Below, piece after piece: positions 63,868 to 64,000 of a stretch of DNA of 64,000 nt. Source of the DNA: Hoyosella altamirensis. Its GTDB lineage: Bacteria > Actinomycetota > Actinomycetes > Mycobacteriales > Mycobacteriaceae. Under the pieces are notes generated by a model, which saw only the letters and a list, made by a program, of their open reading frames with translations, ran no database searches and had not been told where the DNA came from. The stretch covers positions 308,654-372,653 of the forward strand of contig NZ_JACHWS010000004.1 in NCBI RefSeq assembly GCF_014191505.1, written 5' to 3'. Positions within the stretch are counted from its first letter, which is position 1, and each line of letters starts with the position of its first letter. A program made the translations under genes and the position numbers.

Positions 63868-64000
63868 GCGGTAGCACCCCCTTCCTCGCCCAGATAAGCG
63901 GCCAGCACGGCGGGATCGTTTTGCACCTCGTCGGGGCTTCCGAGCGCGATGCGGCGACCGAAGTCGAGAACAAGCACCCGATCCGCAAGATCCATCACGA
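63864..64000 (-). CDS. LivG/LivF-type ABC ATPase, C-terminal end (cut by window edge)
   Basis: The last 45 codons of a gene that enters from the right edge, reading [20 protein letters not shown] then [20 protein letters not shown]. This is the typical C-terminal end of branched-chain-type transporter ATPases (post-H-loop strand, then the P-x-x-V-xx-D-P-x-V-xx-A-Y-L-G segment). The Walker motifs are outside the window. Its TGA overlaps the GTG of the acyl-CoA synthetase gene. The Y-L-G ending without a longer C-terminal helix favours LivG over LivF. Confidence 0.88.
   Translation of the reverse strand, partial: VMDLADRVLVLDFGRRIALGSPDEVQNDPAVLAAYLGEEGGATA

Overview
The window is high-GC actinobacterial DNA, most likely from a mycolic-acid-forming member of the Mycobacteriales (Rhodococcus, Hoyosella, Gordonia or Mycobacterium relatives). 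The reasons are frequent GTG and TTG starts, 4-bp stop/start overlaps, a mycobacterial-type LexA box in front of dnaE2, a SAM-IV riboswitch in front of metY-metX, and an order of housekeeping genes that, as I remember it, follows M. tuberculosis Rv3370c to Rv3330 (dnaE2, trmL, folD, DUF3017, metX, metY, icd, trpS, YihY, dacB). I see no rRNA, tRNA, insertion sequence, prophage or CRISPR array.

Layout. 1-5.6 kb: an hsp20/MerR divergent pair, SOS-type dnaE2 and a polytopic membrane protein. 5.6-12.3 kb: a PadR/deazaflavin-oxidoreductase pair, a possible 44-residue ORF, two alpha/beta hydrolases, an adenylate cyclase, an aldo/keto reductase, an enoyl-CoA hydratase-like enzyme and a Uma2 nuclease. 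12.5-22.3 kb: a TetR gene divergent from an eight-gene acyl-CoA degradation module (thiolase, SRPBCC, MaoC, SDR, double acyl-CoA dehydrogenase, hydrolase, acyl-CoA ligase, thioesterase). 22.2-29.2 kb: a TetR/SDR divergent pair with a perfect operator palindrome, trmL, a GNAT, folD-DUF3017, a decapeptide-repeat protein, and metY-metX behind a SAM-IV riboswitch and a tiny Cys-containing upstream ORF. 29.8-42.4 kb: icd, an MFS exporter, a flippase-like/pseudokinase fusion, xth-trpS-YihY, dacB, an uncharacterised two-gene unit ending in a helical-repeat protein, and a double-HTH TetR regulator.

42.4-58.1 kb is a myo-inositol island. A leftward operon encodes IolC, a Cgl0159-type aldolase, IolB, IolD, IolE, IolG, an IolH/IolI-like isomerase and MmsA, followed after a long hairpin by a tautomerase and a second Gfo/Idh dehydrogenase. 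A rightward GntR gene (iolR) and a rightward sugar ABC transporter (binding protein, permease, ATPase) complete it. The same 24-bp sequence, in opposite orientation, sits in front of iolC/iolR and in front of the transporter, which links catabolism and uptake under one repressor.

58.1-64 kb: a stand-alone transcription unit for a 24-residue peptide, closed by a strong hairpin, then a leftward, translationally coupled operon with a branched-chain-amino-acid-type ABC transporter (ATPase cut by the window edge, LivH, LivM, binding protein) and a long-chain acyl-CoA synthetase placed between ATPase and permease, suggesting uptake and CoA activation of a carboxylic acid.
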